This document shows, in pieces, positions 35,116 to 44,077 of a stretch of 64,000 nt of DNA. Both the position numbers and the translations under genes were made by a program. Position 1 is the first letter of the stretch. Each line of letters begins with the position of its first letter. The notes below the pieces were generated by a model. The model did no database searches. It was given only the letters and a program-made list of their open reading frames with translations, and was not told the DNA's origin. Source of the stretch: Methylophilus glucosoxydans. GTDB lineage: Bacteria; Pseudomonadota; Gammaproteobacteria; Burkholderiales; Methylophilaceae. Location of the stretch: contig NZ_JBHTJW010000002.1 in NCBI RefSeq assembly GCF_042676145.1, forward strand, positions 310,001 to 374,000, written 5' to 3'.

Positions 35116-38100
35116 ATGACGCAACTGCCGGTTTCCGCGACTGAACAATGGCTCCGTGAGGCGCTTTCCCAACGCATCCTGATTCTGGATGGTGCCATGG
35201 GTACCATGATCCAGCGCTACAAGTTGACCGAGGCCGATTACCGTGGCGAGCGCTTCAAGGATTTTCAGGGCCCGGCAGGCGAACGCGAGCTGTTTGTCAA
35301 AGGCAACAACGAGCTGCTGACCCTCACGCAACCGCAGGTGATCCAGGAAATCCACGAGCAATACCTGGCCGCGGGCGCCGACATCATTGAAACCAACACC
35401 TTTGGTGCCACCAGCGTCGCGCAAGACGATTACCATATGGCGCATCTGGTGTACGAGATGAACGTCGAAGCGGCCAAGCTGGCCAAGGCCGCCTGCGTCA
35501 AATACAGCACGCAGGACAAGCCACGTTTTGTCGCGGGCGCCCTGGGGCCCACGCCCAAAACCGCTTCGATTTCACCCGACGTGAACGACCCCGCGGCCCG
35601 TAACGTCAGCTTTGACCAGCTGGTGACCTCTTACCTGGAGCAAATTCGTGGCCTGGTCGAAGGCGGGGCAGATATCCTCATGGTGGAAACCATTTTTGAT
35701 ACGCTTAACTGCAAGGCCGCACTGTTTGCCATCGACAGTTTTTTTGAAGAACAGGGCAAGACCTGGCCGATCATGATCTCGGGCACCGTGACTGATGCAT
35801 CTGGCCGTATCCTCTCCGGCCAGACCGTCACTGCCTTCTGGCATTCGGTACGCCACGCCAAACCGCTGACCGTCGGCCTCAACTGTGCACTGGGTGCGAC
35901 CCTGATGCGCCCGTATGCCGAAGAGCTGAGCAAGGTCGCCGATACCTTTGTCTGTATCTACCCGAATGCGGGCCTGCCCAACCCGATGTCTGATACCGGC
36001 TTTGATGAGACGCCCGACATCACCGCCAGCCTGGTCAAAGAGTTTGCACAAAGCGGCTTTATCAATATTGCCGGTGGCTGCTGCGGGACCACACCACCGC
36101 ATATCAACGCCATTTATAACGCGATTAAAGACCTGCCACCACGCCAGGTGCCAACCTTACCGGTGACGACCAAGCTGTCAGGCCTGGAACCGTTTGTGAT
36201 TGATGAGCAATCGCTGTTTGTGAACGTGGGTGAGCGTACCAATGTGACGGGTTCCAAAGCGTTTGCACGCATGATCATCAACGAGCAATACGAAGAAGCG
36301 CTCAGCGTGGCGCGCCAACAGGTGGAAAACGGCGCCCAGGTCATTGATATCAACATGGACGAAGGCATGCTGGATGCGGTCAAGGCCATGACGCATTTCC
36401 TCAACCTGGTCGCCTCCGAGCCGGACATTGCCCGCGTGCCCATCATGATCGACTCCTCCAAATGGAGCGTGATTGAGGCTGGCCTCAAGTGTGTGCAGGG
36501 CAAAGCCATCGTCAATTCCATCTCAATGAAAGAAGGCGAAGCCGAGTTTTTGCGCCAGGCCAAATTGTGCCGCCGCTACGGCGCTTCCGTCATCGTCATG
36601 GCGTTTGACGAAAAAGGCCAGGCTGATACTTTTGAACGCAAAATCGAAATCTGTAAACGCGCTTATGATTTGTTAGTGAGCACTGGCTTTCCGCCTGAAG
36701 ATATTATTTTCGACCCCAATATCTTCGCCATTGCCACCGGCATTGAAGAACACAACAACTACGCGGTGGACTTTATCGAGGCCACACGCTGGATCAAGCA
36801 GAACCTGCCATATGCACGTATCTCCGGCGGCGTGTCTAATGTGAGCTTCAGCTTCCGCGGCAATGAGCCTGCGCGTGAAGCCATTCATACCGTGTTCCTC
36901 TACCATGCGATTAAAGCAGGCATGACCATGGGCATCGTCAATGCGGGCATGGTCGGTGTCTATGACGATATTGATCCGGAATTGCGTGAGCGCGTCGAAG
37001 ACGTGGTGCTTAACCGCGTGGTGGACTCTGAGAATCCATTAGCGGCCACTGAACGCATGATTGAGATTGCGGGCACGCTGGTCGCTGGCGGCAAAAAAAC
37101 CGAAGCGACGCTGGCCTGGCGCGGCACACCTGAGAATCCGGTGCTTGCCACCAAGCGCCTGGAATATGCGCTGGTGCATGGGATTACCGACTTTATCGTC
37201 GCCGACACTGAAGAAGTGCGTCAGGACATCATGAGCAAGGGCGGCCGCCCGATTCATGTCATTGAAGGCCCACTCATGGATGGCATGAACGTGGTGGGTG
37301 ACCTGTTCGGCCAGGGCAAGATGTTCCTGCCGCAAGTGGTGAAATCCGCGCGCGTCATGAAATCCGCCGTGGCGCACCTGATCCCGTTTATTGAAGAAGA
37401 AAAAGCCGCTGAAGAGCGCCGTACCGGCATGGTCGCCAAGCCCAAGGGCAAAGTGGTGATTGCCACAGTCAAAGGCGATGTGCACGATATTGGCAAAAAC
37501 ATCGTCTCAGTGGTGTTGCAGTGCAACAACTTCGAGGTGGTGAACATGGGCGTCATGGTGCCCGCCGCTGAAATTCTGGAAATGGCCAAGCGCGAAAACG
37601 CTGACATTATCGGTTTATCTGGCCTGATCACACCGTCGCTCGAAGAAATGGCCTATATCGCCAAAGAGATGCAGCGTGACCCGCACTTTGTTGAGCAGCA
37701 AACCCCCTTGCTGATTGGCGGTGCGACGACCTCACGTGCGCACACCGCGGTGAAAATTGCGCCCAACTACACCGGCCCGGTCATTTATGTGCCTGATGCC
37801 TCACGCTCGGTCAGCGTCATGCAAAACCTGCTCACGCCAGAAACGCGCGGAGCTTACCTGGCCGAGATTCAGGCCGACTATGAAAAAGCCCGCCAGCAGC
37901 ACGCCAATAAAAAAGGCGTGCCCATGCTAAGCCTGGCTGAAGCACGCGCCAATGCCGCGCAACTCACTTTCACTGGTGACTATGCGCCACTGAAACCCAA
38001 GTTTATCGGCCGCCGCGTGTTCAAAAATATCGACCTCGCCCTCATCGCGCAATATATAGACTGGGGCCCCTTCTTCCAAACCTGGGACCTGGCCGGTTTT

Positions 38101-38904
38101 TACCCCGCGATTTTAAAAGACGAAATCGTCGGCGAAGCCGCCACCAAAGTGTTCGCTGAAGCGCAAATCATGCTCAAACGCATCATCGATGGCCGCTGGC
38201 TTAGCGCCAATGGCGTGATCGCCTTGCTGCCTGCCAACCAGGTGAATACGGACGATATCGAAATCTACACCGACGACAGCCGCAGCCAGGTCGCCTTGAC
38301 CTGGTATGGCATGCGCCAGCAAACGCAAAAACCGGTAATCGACGGTGTTGCCCGCCCCAACCAGTGCATGGCCGACTTTATTGCGCCTAAAGGGGTCGAC
38401 GATTACATTGGCCTGTTTGCCGTCACCGCGGGTCTGGGCATGGAAAAACGCCTGGCCGAGTTTGAGAAAAACCACGATGACTACAACGCCATCATGTTCA
38501 AGTCACTGGCCGACCGTTTGGCTGAAGCTTTTGCCGAATACATGCACGAGCGTGTGCGTACCGATTTCTGGGGCTATGCCGCCGATGAAGACTTGAGCAA
38601 CGAAGCGCTGATCAAAGAGCAATACCGCGGCATCCGCCCTGCGCCTGGCTACCCGGCCTGCCCGGACCACACCGTGAAGTCCGAGATGTTCAAGGTGTTG
38701 CAGGCAGAAGAAATTGACATGCAACTCACCGACAGCTACGCCATGATTCCGGCGGCGGCTGTCAGTGGCTTCTACCTCGCGCACCCTGAGTCGCGCTATT
38801 TCAGTGTCGATAAGATTGGCAATGATCAGGTGGAGGATATGGCACAGAGAAGGAATGTGGATAAGGCTTGGTTGGAGAGATGGTTAGCGCCAAATCTGGG
38901 CTAG
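35116..38904 (+). CDS. metH: Cobalamin-dependent methionine synthase
   Basis: 1262 residues, full length for MetH. In order: the homocysteine-binding domain with its zinc cysteines in GGCCGTTPPH and an earlier Cys in VGLNCALG; the pterin domain (FVNVGERTNVTGS, PIMIDSSKW); the cap and B12-binding domain with DVHDIGKNIV (His is the cobalt ligand) and GLSGLITPSL; and the SAM-dependent reactivation domain (RPAPGYPACPDHT). It methylates homocysteine with methyl-tetrahydrofolate through methylcobalamin. The ATG at 35116 is used; a TTG nine bases earlier also fits. No cobalamin or SAM riboswitch is recognised in the ~165-base leader region. Confidence 0.97.
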   Translation: MTQLPVSATEQWLREALSQRILILDGAMGTMIQRYKLTEADYRGERFKDFQGPAGERELFVKGNNELLTLTQPQVIQEIHEQYLAAGADIIETNTFGATSVAQDDYHMAHLVYEMNVEAAKLAKAACVKYSTQDKPRFVAGALGPTPKTASISPDVNDPAARNVSFDQLVTSYLEQIRGLVEGGADILMVETIFDTLNCKAALFAIDSFFEEQGKTWPIMISGTVTDASGRILSGQTVTAFWHSVRHAKPLTVGLNCALGATLMRPYAEELSKVADTFVCIYPNAGLPNPMSDTGFDETPDITASLVKEFAQSGFINIAGGCCGTTPPHINAIYNAIKDLPPRQVPTLPVTTKLSGLEPFVIDEQSLFVNVGERTNVTGSKAFARMIINEQYEEALSVARQQVENGAQVIDINMDEGMLDAVKAMTHFLNLVASEPDIARVPIMIDSSKWSVIEAGLKCVQGKAIVNSISMKEGEAEFLRQAKLCRRYGASVIVMAFDEKGQADTFERKIEICKRAYDLLVSTGFPPEDIIFDPNIFAIATGIEEHNNYAVDFIEATRWIKQNLPYARISGGVSNVSFSFRGNEPAREAIHTVFLYHAIKAGMTMGIVNAGMVGVYDDIDPELRERVEDVVLNRVVDSENPLAATERMIEIAGTLVAGGKKTEATLAWRGTPENPVLATKRLEYALVHGITDFIVADTEEVRQDIMSKGGRPIHVIEGPLMDGMNVVGDLFGQGKMFLPQVVKSARVMKSAVAHLIPFIEEEKAAEERRTGMVAKPKGKVVIATVKGDVHDIGKNIVSVVLQCNNFEVVNMGVMVPAAEILEMAKRENADIIGLSGLITPSLEEMAYIAKEMQRDPHFVEQQTPLLIGGATTSRAHTAVKIAPNYTGPVIYVPDASRSVSVMQNLLTPETRGAYLAEIQADYEKARQQHANKKGVPMLSLAEARANAAQLTFTGDYAPLKPKFIGRRVFKNIDLALIAQYIDWGPFFQTWDLAGFYPAILKDEIVGEAATKVFAEAQIMLKRIIDGRWLSANGVIALLPANQVNTDDIEIYTDDSRSQVALTWYGMRQQTQKPVIDGVARPNQCMADFIAPKGVDDYIGLFAVTAGLGMEKRLAEFEKNHDDYNAIMFKSLADRLAEAFAEYMHERVRTDFWGYAADEDLSNEALIKEQYRGIRPAPGYPACPDHTVKSEMFKVLQAEEIDMQLTDSYAMIPAAAVSGFYLAHPESRYFSVDKIGNDQVEDMAQRRNVDKAWLERWLAPNLG

Positions 38905-38918
38905 CTGATGTGTGATTG

Positions 38919-38949
38919 AAAAAGGTGTACTGAAAAGTACGCCTTTTTT
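38919..38949 (+). terminator. Rho-independent terminator of metH
   Basis: A 13-bp stem AAAAAGGTGTACT / AGTACGCCTTTTT (one G-T pair) closes a GAAA tetraloop and ends in a T run, 15 bases after the metH stop. Confidence 0.9.
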
Positions 38950-39015
38950 GTTGCTTGCTATGGTCGCAAAGCGGTATGCCCTCGCGGAGGATTGGTGTTT
39001 ATTTGTTAGGTTTTA

Positions 39016-39370
39016 TTTCGCCTCTAGGCGAGTTACTTTCTGTTGCTTGCCCCACAGAAAGTAACCAAAGAGGAGGGCCCCCAGCCATCACGGCCTAAAG
39101 GCTCCCTTGATTTCATTACTCGTCAGTCGCGGTTGCAGAACTCAACCTGGCAGCTTACACAAAACGTAAGCTGCTGCGGGATTCAAACAAGCTGCAACCT
39201 TATTCCGCCTGCCAAGCAATGAAATCAAGCGTGATGGGATGGGATTCATCTCGCCAAACGCTCACTGTTGAAGCTTGGACCGTTCAAAAACTCAAATTCT
39301 TTTTTTAATCCACTAAGGGGGACGCTCATGGTTTTCGGGCCCCTATCTCCCGCGCTGAGTAGCGCAGGAG
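39016..39370 (+). repeat. Hairpin-rich intergenic repeat, copy A
   Basis: It begins with the box TTTCGCCTCTAGGCGA, followed by a 12-bp hairpin GTTACTTTCTGT / ACAGAAAGTAAC with a GCTTGCCC-type loop (39032-39065), then GGAGGGCCCCCAGCCATCA. A second hairpin, GCAGCTTAC / GTAAGCTGC, lies at 39150-39174. The copy ends near GGTTTTCGGGCCCCTAT and GAGTAGCGCA. Copy B starts exactly 410 bases downstream of its start. No plausible coding frame spans it. Confidence 0.85.
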
Positions 39371-39425
39371 GTAGGGTGGGCATGCATGCCCACGCGGGTG
39401 CTGGGTGATGGTTTGTTACGTACTC

Positions 39426-39774
39426 TTTCGCCTCTAGGCGAGTTACTTTCTGTTGCTTGCCCCACAGAAAGTAAGCAAAGAGGAGGGCCCCCAGCCATCA
39501 CGGCCTGACGGCTGCCTTGCGTTGCTCAACAAAATAAGCGGTCACGAAACTCGCCCTGACAAGCCACACACTTCGTGGCTTGTTGCGGAGCTCAGACAGC
39601 CGCTCCCTTCTTCCTTACTTTGTTTCCGCTACTCAGCGTGATGAATGGGATTTGTCTCACCAAACGCACAGCGTAGAATTTTGGATGATACAAAAACCAA
39701 ATTCCTTCTATTCAATAAACAACTGATGGCGCTCATGGGTTTTCGGGCCCCTATTTGCCGCGCCGAGTAGCGCA
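39426..39774 (+). repeat. Hairpin-rich intergenic repeat, copy B
   Basis: It has the same opening box and first hairpin as copy A, almost base for base over the first ~100 bases. Its second hairpin (39559-39583) has a different stem, ACAAGCCAC / GTGGCTTGT, yet stays fully paired. The flanking bases (CCTG before, TGCGG after) and the 3' end GGTTTTCGGGCCCCTAT plus GAGTAGCGCA match copy A. Confidence 0.85.
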
Positions 39775-39970
39775 ATCAGCGTGGGAGTATTCGGCCAGCG
39801 GCTGTCCGAGTTCCGCGGTGGCTTGCGCACTGTGCAAGCCGCTAGGGCGAGTTTCGCTGGACGCCCACGATGATGAGCAACGCAGGAAACAAGCGGAAGC
39901 TAGGGTGTCTTGTTCTTTGCCTTCTTTCTTATGGACAAGCATAAGAAAGAACGGTCGCCTAAAGGCGAAA
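39775..39970 (-). repeat. Hairpin-rich intergenic repeat, inverted partial copy C
   Basis: Read on the minus strand it opens with TTTCGCCTTTAGGCGA, then a 12-bp hairpin TTCTTTCTTATG / CATAAGAAAGAA with a CTTGTC loop (39922-39951). It next shows CTGCGTTGCTCA, CGAAACTCGCCCT and a second hairpin GGCTTGC / GCAAGCC (39820-39840), then GACAGCCGCT, all shared with copy B. Its far end meets copy B head to head. Confidence 0.8.
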
Positions 39971-40029
39971 TCAAACGTGATTTGCGTACTGAGAAGCTGC
40001 CAGTCTTCTTTTTATATCCGTAAAGAGAA

Positions 40030-41295
40030 CTACTTTTTTAACAATGGCGCTATCGCCATCATCAGTCTTTCCGTTGTCCCTCTATGCTGCAAGGTAAACC
40101 CCTTCGCTGCTTCCGCCATCGTACGCACTTTCACTTTATCCGCTGCCAGTGCCGCAATCATCCCATGCAACTCACTTACATCCTTTAGCTGTACCGCCGC
40201 ATCCGCCATGACCGCCGCTTGCGCCACTTGCTCAAAGTTAAACATATGCGGCCCTAGTATGGTCGGCACGCCCATGGCGGCGGCTTCAATCAGGTTCTGC
40301 CCGCCCAGCGGCTGCAGGCTGCCGCCCATCACGGCAAAGTCGCTGGCGGCGTAATAGGTGTACATTTCGCCCATGCTGTTGCCCAGCACGACTTGCACAT
40401 CGGCAGGCAACGGCTGGACCAGTTCGGTGCGCAACACGTAGCGCAAGCCACGGGCTTTGAGCAGCGCTTCCACCTCGGCAAAGCGTTGTGGATGGCGGGG
40501 CACCAGCAGGGTGAGCACATTTAGGCCTTGCACGGCGTCGAGAATCAGCGATTCTTCGCCTTCGCGTGTGCTGGCGGCCATGCATACCGTGCGCTGTGGG
40601 CCTAGTTGCTGGCGCAAGGCCGTCCCTTTGTCGGTGCTGTCTGCGGGGGGCGTGACATCAAACTTGAGGTTGCCGCAAATCATCGGCTGGGCGGCGCCCA
40701 GGGCGTGCAGGCGTTCGGCATCGGCCTGGGTTTGGGCGGCGATGAGGGTGAGTTGCTGCAAGCCTTGGCGGCTGAGGCTGCCGAGTTTGGCATAGCCGCG
40801 TGCGGATTTTTCCGAGAGGCGGGCGCTGAGCAAGGCCATGGGGATGTGCTGGCGGCAGGCCTGGTCAATTAAATGAAACCAGAGCTCGGTTTCCATCAGC
40901 ACGCCGAATACCGGTTTAAAGTGGGTGAGAAAGCGCCTGGCTGCGCCGGGCGTGTCTACTGGCAGGTAGGCTTGCAGGACACGGCCACTGGCAATCTCGG
41001 CGCTGAATAACTGGCTGCTGGTCGCGCGGCCGGTCGGTGTGCCGTGCGTGATCAGCAGCTGGTGTTGCGGATAGGTGCTCAGCAAGGCGTGAATCAGCGG
41101 TTGAGTGGCACGTGTTTCACCCACCGAGACACAATGCACCCAGATCAGCGGACTTTGCACCGATTGGCGGTAAAAGCCGTAGCGCTCAGCCACATGCTGG
41201 CGGTATTCCGGCTGCTTGAGGCCGCGCCAGAACAGCTTGAGCGGCAGCAGGACGGCGACCACGGTCATGAGCAGGGTATAGACAAATCTAGGCAT
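40030..41295 (-). CDS. waaA: 3-deoxy-D-manno-octulosonic acid (Kdo) transferase
   Basis: 421 residues from the ATG at 41295 (MPRFVYTLLMTVV), the family's usual length and membrane-anchored start; the frame extends 27 codons further without support. Motifs: WVHCVSVGETRATQPLI, LMETELWFHLI, LLSARLSEKSARGYAKL, AASTREGEESLILDA, and GGSLQPLGGQNLIEAAAMG. A GT-B glycosyltransferase that adds Kdo to lipid IVA on the cytoplasmic face of the inner membrane. It converges on metH across the repeat region. Confidence 0.95.
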   Translation of the reverse strand: MPRFVYTLLMTVVAVLLPLKLFWRGLKQPEYRQHVAERYGFYRQSVQSPLIWVHCVSVGETRATQPLIHALLSTYPQHQLLITHGTPTGRATSSQLFSAEIASGRVLQAYLPVDTPGAARRFLTHFKPVFGVLMETELWFHLIDQACRQHIPMALLSARLSEKSARGYAKLGSLSRQGLQQLTLIAAQTQADAERLHALGAAQPMICGNLKFDVTPPADSTDKGTALRQQLGPQRTVCMAASTREGEESLILDAVQGLNVLTLLVPRHPQRFAEVEALLKARGLRYVLRTELVQPLPADVQVVLGNSMGEMYTYYAASDFAVMGGSLQPLGGQNLIEAAAMGVPTILGPHMFNFEQVAQAAVMADAAVQLKDVSELHGMIAALAADKVKVRTMAEAAKGFTLQHRGTTERLMMAIAPLLKK

Positions 41296-41463
41296 GGCGC
41301 TATTTTCGCATATTTGCCCAACACTGACCTGTTGCGTATTGCCGACACCAGCAAAAGCAGGTGAGTGATGACTCACCTATGCCGTAGCGCCTGTTTCTAT
41401 CACGCTTAAAAAAATGCAAGATGTTGCACGCAAAAAAGCATCAAAAAAAGCGCAAAAAATCGG

Positions 41464-41518
41464 TTGACGGCAACTAGCTATAGGCATAAATTATCGCCAG
41501 CAACACAAGATATTGTGT
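41464..41518 (+). promoter_or_regulatory. nrdJ promoter with NrdR operator boxes
   Basis: A sigma-70-like promoter is visible: TTGACG at 41464-41469, 17 bases, TAAATT at 41487-41492. ACACAAGATATTGTGT at 41503-41518 matches the NrdR-box consensus (acaCwAtATaTwGtgt) at 15 of 16 positions. A degenerate second box, CAACTAGCTATAGGCA, at 41471-41486 lies 32 bases upstream (three helical turns), between -35 and -10. NrdR is the ATP/dATP-sensing repressor of ribonucleotide reductase genes. The nrdR gene itself is not in the window. Confidence 0.8.
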
Positions 41519-41709
41519 TTGGTCAGGGCCCGCACCCATGTCGATGTGCAGGCCGGGCAAGCGGCATAAATACACAACAAAGCTTGTCATACCCTGGCCC
41601 CGTTCCAAAACGCATCCCGCCCCAGCCGTTGCCAAGCTTGTGGCGGATGTTTGTTGTAATAACCCTGTTTGTCAAACCAATAAGAATCACCAAGGTGTGG
41701 GAGAACTCG
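41519..41709 (+). other. Long 5' leader of nrdJ with inverted repeats
   Basis: About 190 bases separate the promoter from the nrdJ start. GGTCAGGG at its beginning can pair with CCCTGGCC near 41600, and GCCAAGCTTGTGGC forms a local palindrome near 41635. No conserved cobalamin-riboswitch boxes are found. The frame through this leader is open, but the SD-backed ATG at 41710 and the weak coding look argue against translation. Confidence 0.4.
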
Positions 41710-43875
41710 ATGTTAAAAGCTGTTGAACAAAAGAAAGTCCAGTCAGAAGGCGTTGCCGTGGAGATTCCAGTGCAGCCCGTCTCACTCGATATTTGGGACA
41801 AGAAATACCGTCTCAAAACCAAGTCGGGCGAACATGTGGATCAGGACATGGACGATTCTTATCGCCGCGTTGCGCGCGCGCTGGCAGACGTCGAGACCAC
41901 CGAAGAAAAGAAAAATGAATGGCACGAAAAGTTTTTGTGGGCGTTGCGTCGTGGTGCGATTCCGGCAGGCCGCATTACTTCTAATGCGGGCGCGTTAGAA
42001 CACAAACCAGCCACCTCTACCATCAACTGCACCGTGTCTGGGGTGATTGCTGACAGCATGGACGATATTTTAGGCAAAGTTCACGAAGCCGGCCTGACGC
42101 TCAAAGCTGGTTGCGGTATCGGTTACGAGTTCTCCACCCTGCGTCCAAAAGGCGCGTTTGTGGCTGGCGCGGGTGCTTACACCTCTGGCCCGTTAAGCTT
42201 TATGGATATCTACGACAAAATGTGTTTCACCGTGTCCAGCGCCGGTGGCCGCCGTGGCGCGCAAATGGCGACCTTTGATATTTCGCATCCAGACGTGACT
42301 GACTTTATCAAGGCCAAGCGTGAAAACGGCCGTTTGCGCCAGTTCAACCTGAGCTGCCTCATCACCAAAGAGTTTATGGAAGCCGTGAAAGCCGATGCCG
42401 AATGGCGGTTGGCGTTCCCGGTGACTGAAAAAGAAGCCATTATTGACGGCCTCAACGTCAACGACGAGTCACAAGTGGTGTGGCGCGACTGGCCAATCAA
42501 AAACAAATACCTGACTAAAACCGAAGGCCCAGAGGCCGGTAAAGTGGCTTGCCGCATCTACAAAACCATCAAGGCACGCCGTCTGTGGGATGTGATCATG
42601 TCTTCCACCTACGACTTTGCCGAGCCTGGCTTTATTTTGATCGACCGCGTCAACGAGATGAACAACAACTGGTTCTGCGAAAACATCCGCGCGACCAACC
42701 CCTGTGGTGAGCAACCACTGCCGCCTTATGGCGCCTGCCTGCTGGGCTCAGTCAACCTGACCAAGTTTGTACGCGAACCATTCACTGACAACGCGCATTT
42801 TGACTGGGACGAATACCGCGAAGTGGTGGCCGTGTTCACCCGCATGCTCGACAACGTGGTCGAAATCAACGGTTTGCCACTCGAGCAGCAACGCCAGGAA
42901 ATCGCCCGTAAACGCCGCCACGGCATGGGCTACCTGGGCCTGGGCTCCACACTGACCATGCTCAAAATGAAATACGGTGAAGAAGACTCAGTGAAGTTCA
43001 CAGAAGAAGTCACCCGCATCATGGCTGAAGTGGGCTGGGAAATCGGCGTGCAACTGGCTGAAGAAAAAGGCCCCGCCCCGATCATGGACGAGAAGTTTGA
43101 AGTCACTGCCGATATGCTGCGCGTGCGCCCTGAAATGGCGGCCGATGGCATCAAGGTCGGCCAAAAACTGGCAGGTAAAGTATTGCTGGGTAAATACAGC
43201 CGCTACATGCAGCAGTTCCCAGAAGGCCTGCGTAACCAGATCGCCACCAAAGGTGTACGTTTTACACACCACAGCTCTATCGCACCAACGGGTACGATTT
43301 CACTGTCATTGGCCAACAACGCCAGCAACGGTATCGAGCCGAGCTTTGCCCACCACTATGCACGTAACGTGATCCGTGAAGGCAAAAAGTCTAAAGAGAA
43401 AGTGGACGTATTCAGCTACGAGCTGCTGGCTTACCGCGAACTGGTGAACCCGAACGCCATGCCGTTCAGCGACAAGCCAGAAGAACAATTGCCGGATTAC
43501 TTCCTCGATTCATCCACCATCATGGCCAAAGCCCATGTCGATATTCAGGCCGCGGCGCAAAAATGGATTGATAGCTCCATCTCCAAGACCATTAACGTGC
43601 CCACCGATTACGACTTCGAGGATTTCAAAGACATCTACCTCTACGCGTATGACAAGGGCCTCAAAGGTTGTACTACCTTCCGTTTCAACCCTGAAGCATT
43701 CCAGGGCGTGCTGGTGACCGAGAAAGATTTAGAGAGCACCACGTACAAGTTCACGCTGGAAGATGGCACCGAGATTGAAGCCAAAGGTAATGAAGAGATT
43801 GAGTACGACGGTGAGATTCACACAGCGGCTAACCTGTTTGATGCGTTTAAAGAAGGATATTACGGCAAATTCTAA
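41710..43875 (+). CDS. nrdJ: Adenosylcobalamin-dependent (class II) ribonucleotide reductase, large part NrdJa
   Basis: 721 residues from the ATG at 41710, with GGGAG 5 bases upstream. The catalytic loop is NPCGEQPL (Asn330, Cys332 thiyl, Glu334); the redox pair is Cys107 (TINCTVSG) and Cys343 (GACLLGSVNL). KAGCGIGYEFSTLRP and APTGTISLSLANNAS are also typical. It reduces ribonucleotides to deoxyribonucleotides using B12 and works with or without oxygen. The C-terminal cysteine tail is encoded separately downstream, as in Pseudomonas NrdJa/NrdJb. Confidence 0.95.
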   Translation: MLKAVEQKKVQSEGVAVEIPVQPVSLDIWDKKYRLKTKSGEHVDQDMDDSYRRVARALADVETTEEKKNEWHEKFLWALRRGAIPAGRITSNAGALEHKPATSTINCTVSGVIADSMDDILGKVHEAGLTLKAGCGIGYEFSTLRPKGAFVAGAGAYTSGPLSFMDIYDKMCFTVSSAGGRRGAQMATFDISHPDVTDFIKAKRENGRLRQFNLSCLITKEFMEAVKADAEWRLAFPVTEKEAIIDGLNVNDESQVVWRDWPIKNKYLTKTEGPEAGKVACRIYKTIKARRLWDVIMSSTYDFAEPGFILIDRVNEMNNNWFCENIRATNPCGEQPLPPYGACLLGSVNLTKFVREPFTDNAHFDWDEYREVVAVFTRMLDNVVEINGLPLEQQRQEIARKRRHGMGYLGLGSTLTMLKMKYGEEDSVKFTEEVTRIMAEVGWEIGVQLAEEKGPAPIMDEKFEVTADMLRVRPEMAADGIKVGQKLAGKVLLGKYSRYMQQFPEGLRNQIATKGVRFTHHSSIAPTGTISLSLANNASNGIEPSFAHHYARNVIREGKKSKEKVDVFSYELLAYRELVNPNAMPFSDKPEEQLPDYFLDSSTIMAKAHVDIQAAAQKWIDSSISKTINVPTDYDFEDFKDIYLYAYDKGLKGCTTFRFNPEAFQGVLVTEKDLESTTYKFTLEDGTEIEAKGNEEIEYDGEIHTAANLFDAFKEGYYGKF

Positions 43876-43916
43876 ATTTAGCCATTTCAAACGACTGCGT
43901 TCGTTAATACGTTGTT

Positions 43917-43975
43917 GCGTTTGAATTTTTAATCCTCATGTACTACTTGTACACTCCGGTTAAAAATCCAAACGC
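43917..43975. repeat. Long hairpin between nrdJa and nrdJb
   Basis: Outer arms GCGTTTGAATTTTTAATCC and GGTTAAAAATCCAAACGC pair over almost their full length. An inner stem ATGTAC / GTACA(c) lies at the tip. The arms are AT-rich with no T run after them, so this is more likely a repeat element or mRNA structure than a terminator. The surrounding 43876-44077 holds no gene; AGGGAGAA ahead of 44078 is the nrdJb ribosome site. Confidence 0.75.
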
Positions 43976-44077
43976 GCCTAGTCTTAACTTCACTCGCTTC
44001 GTTTGACTCTGTCTAAATTGCACTATTTTTAATGATTGAATTTATAAAGAACTGATTACTCCAATAGGGAGAACAAC

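Noticed and set aside
39755..40354. 199-codon plus-strand frame across the repeat copy and the 3' end of waaA
   Set aside because: It joins non-coding repeat sequence to the antisense of a well-supported gene, and no family features are visible.
41519..41709. Cobalamin riboswitch upstream of the B12-dependent reductase
   Set aside because: The conserved B12-box and core elements are not present; only simple inverted repeats are seen.
41464..41709. 82-codon N-terminal extension of NrdJ
   Set aside because: It would run through the promoter and NrdR box; the ATG at 41710 has a good ribosome site and gives the usual N terminus.
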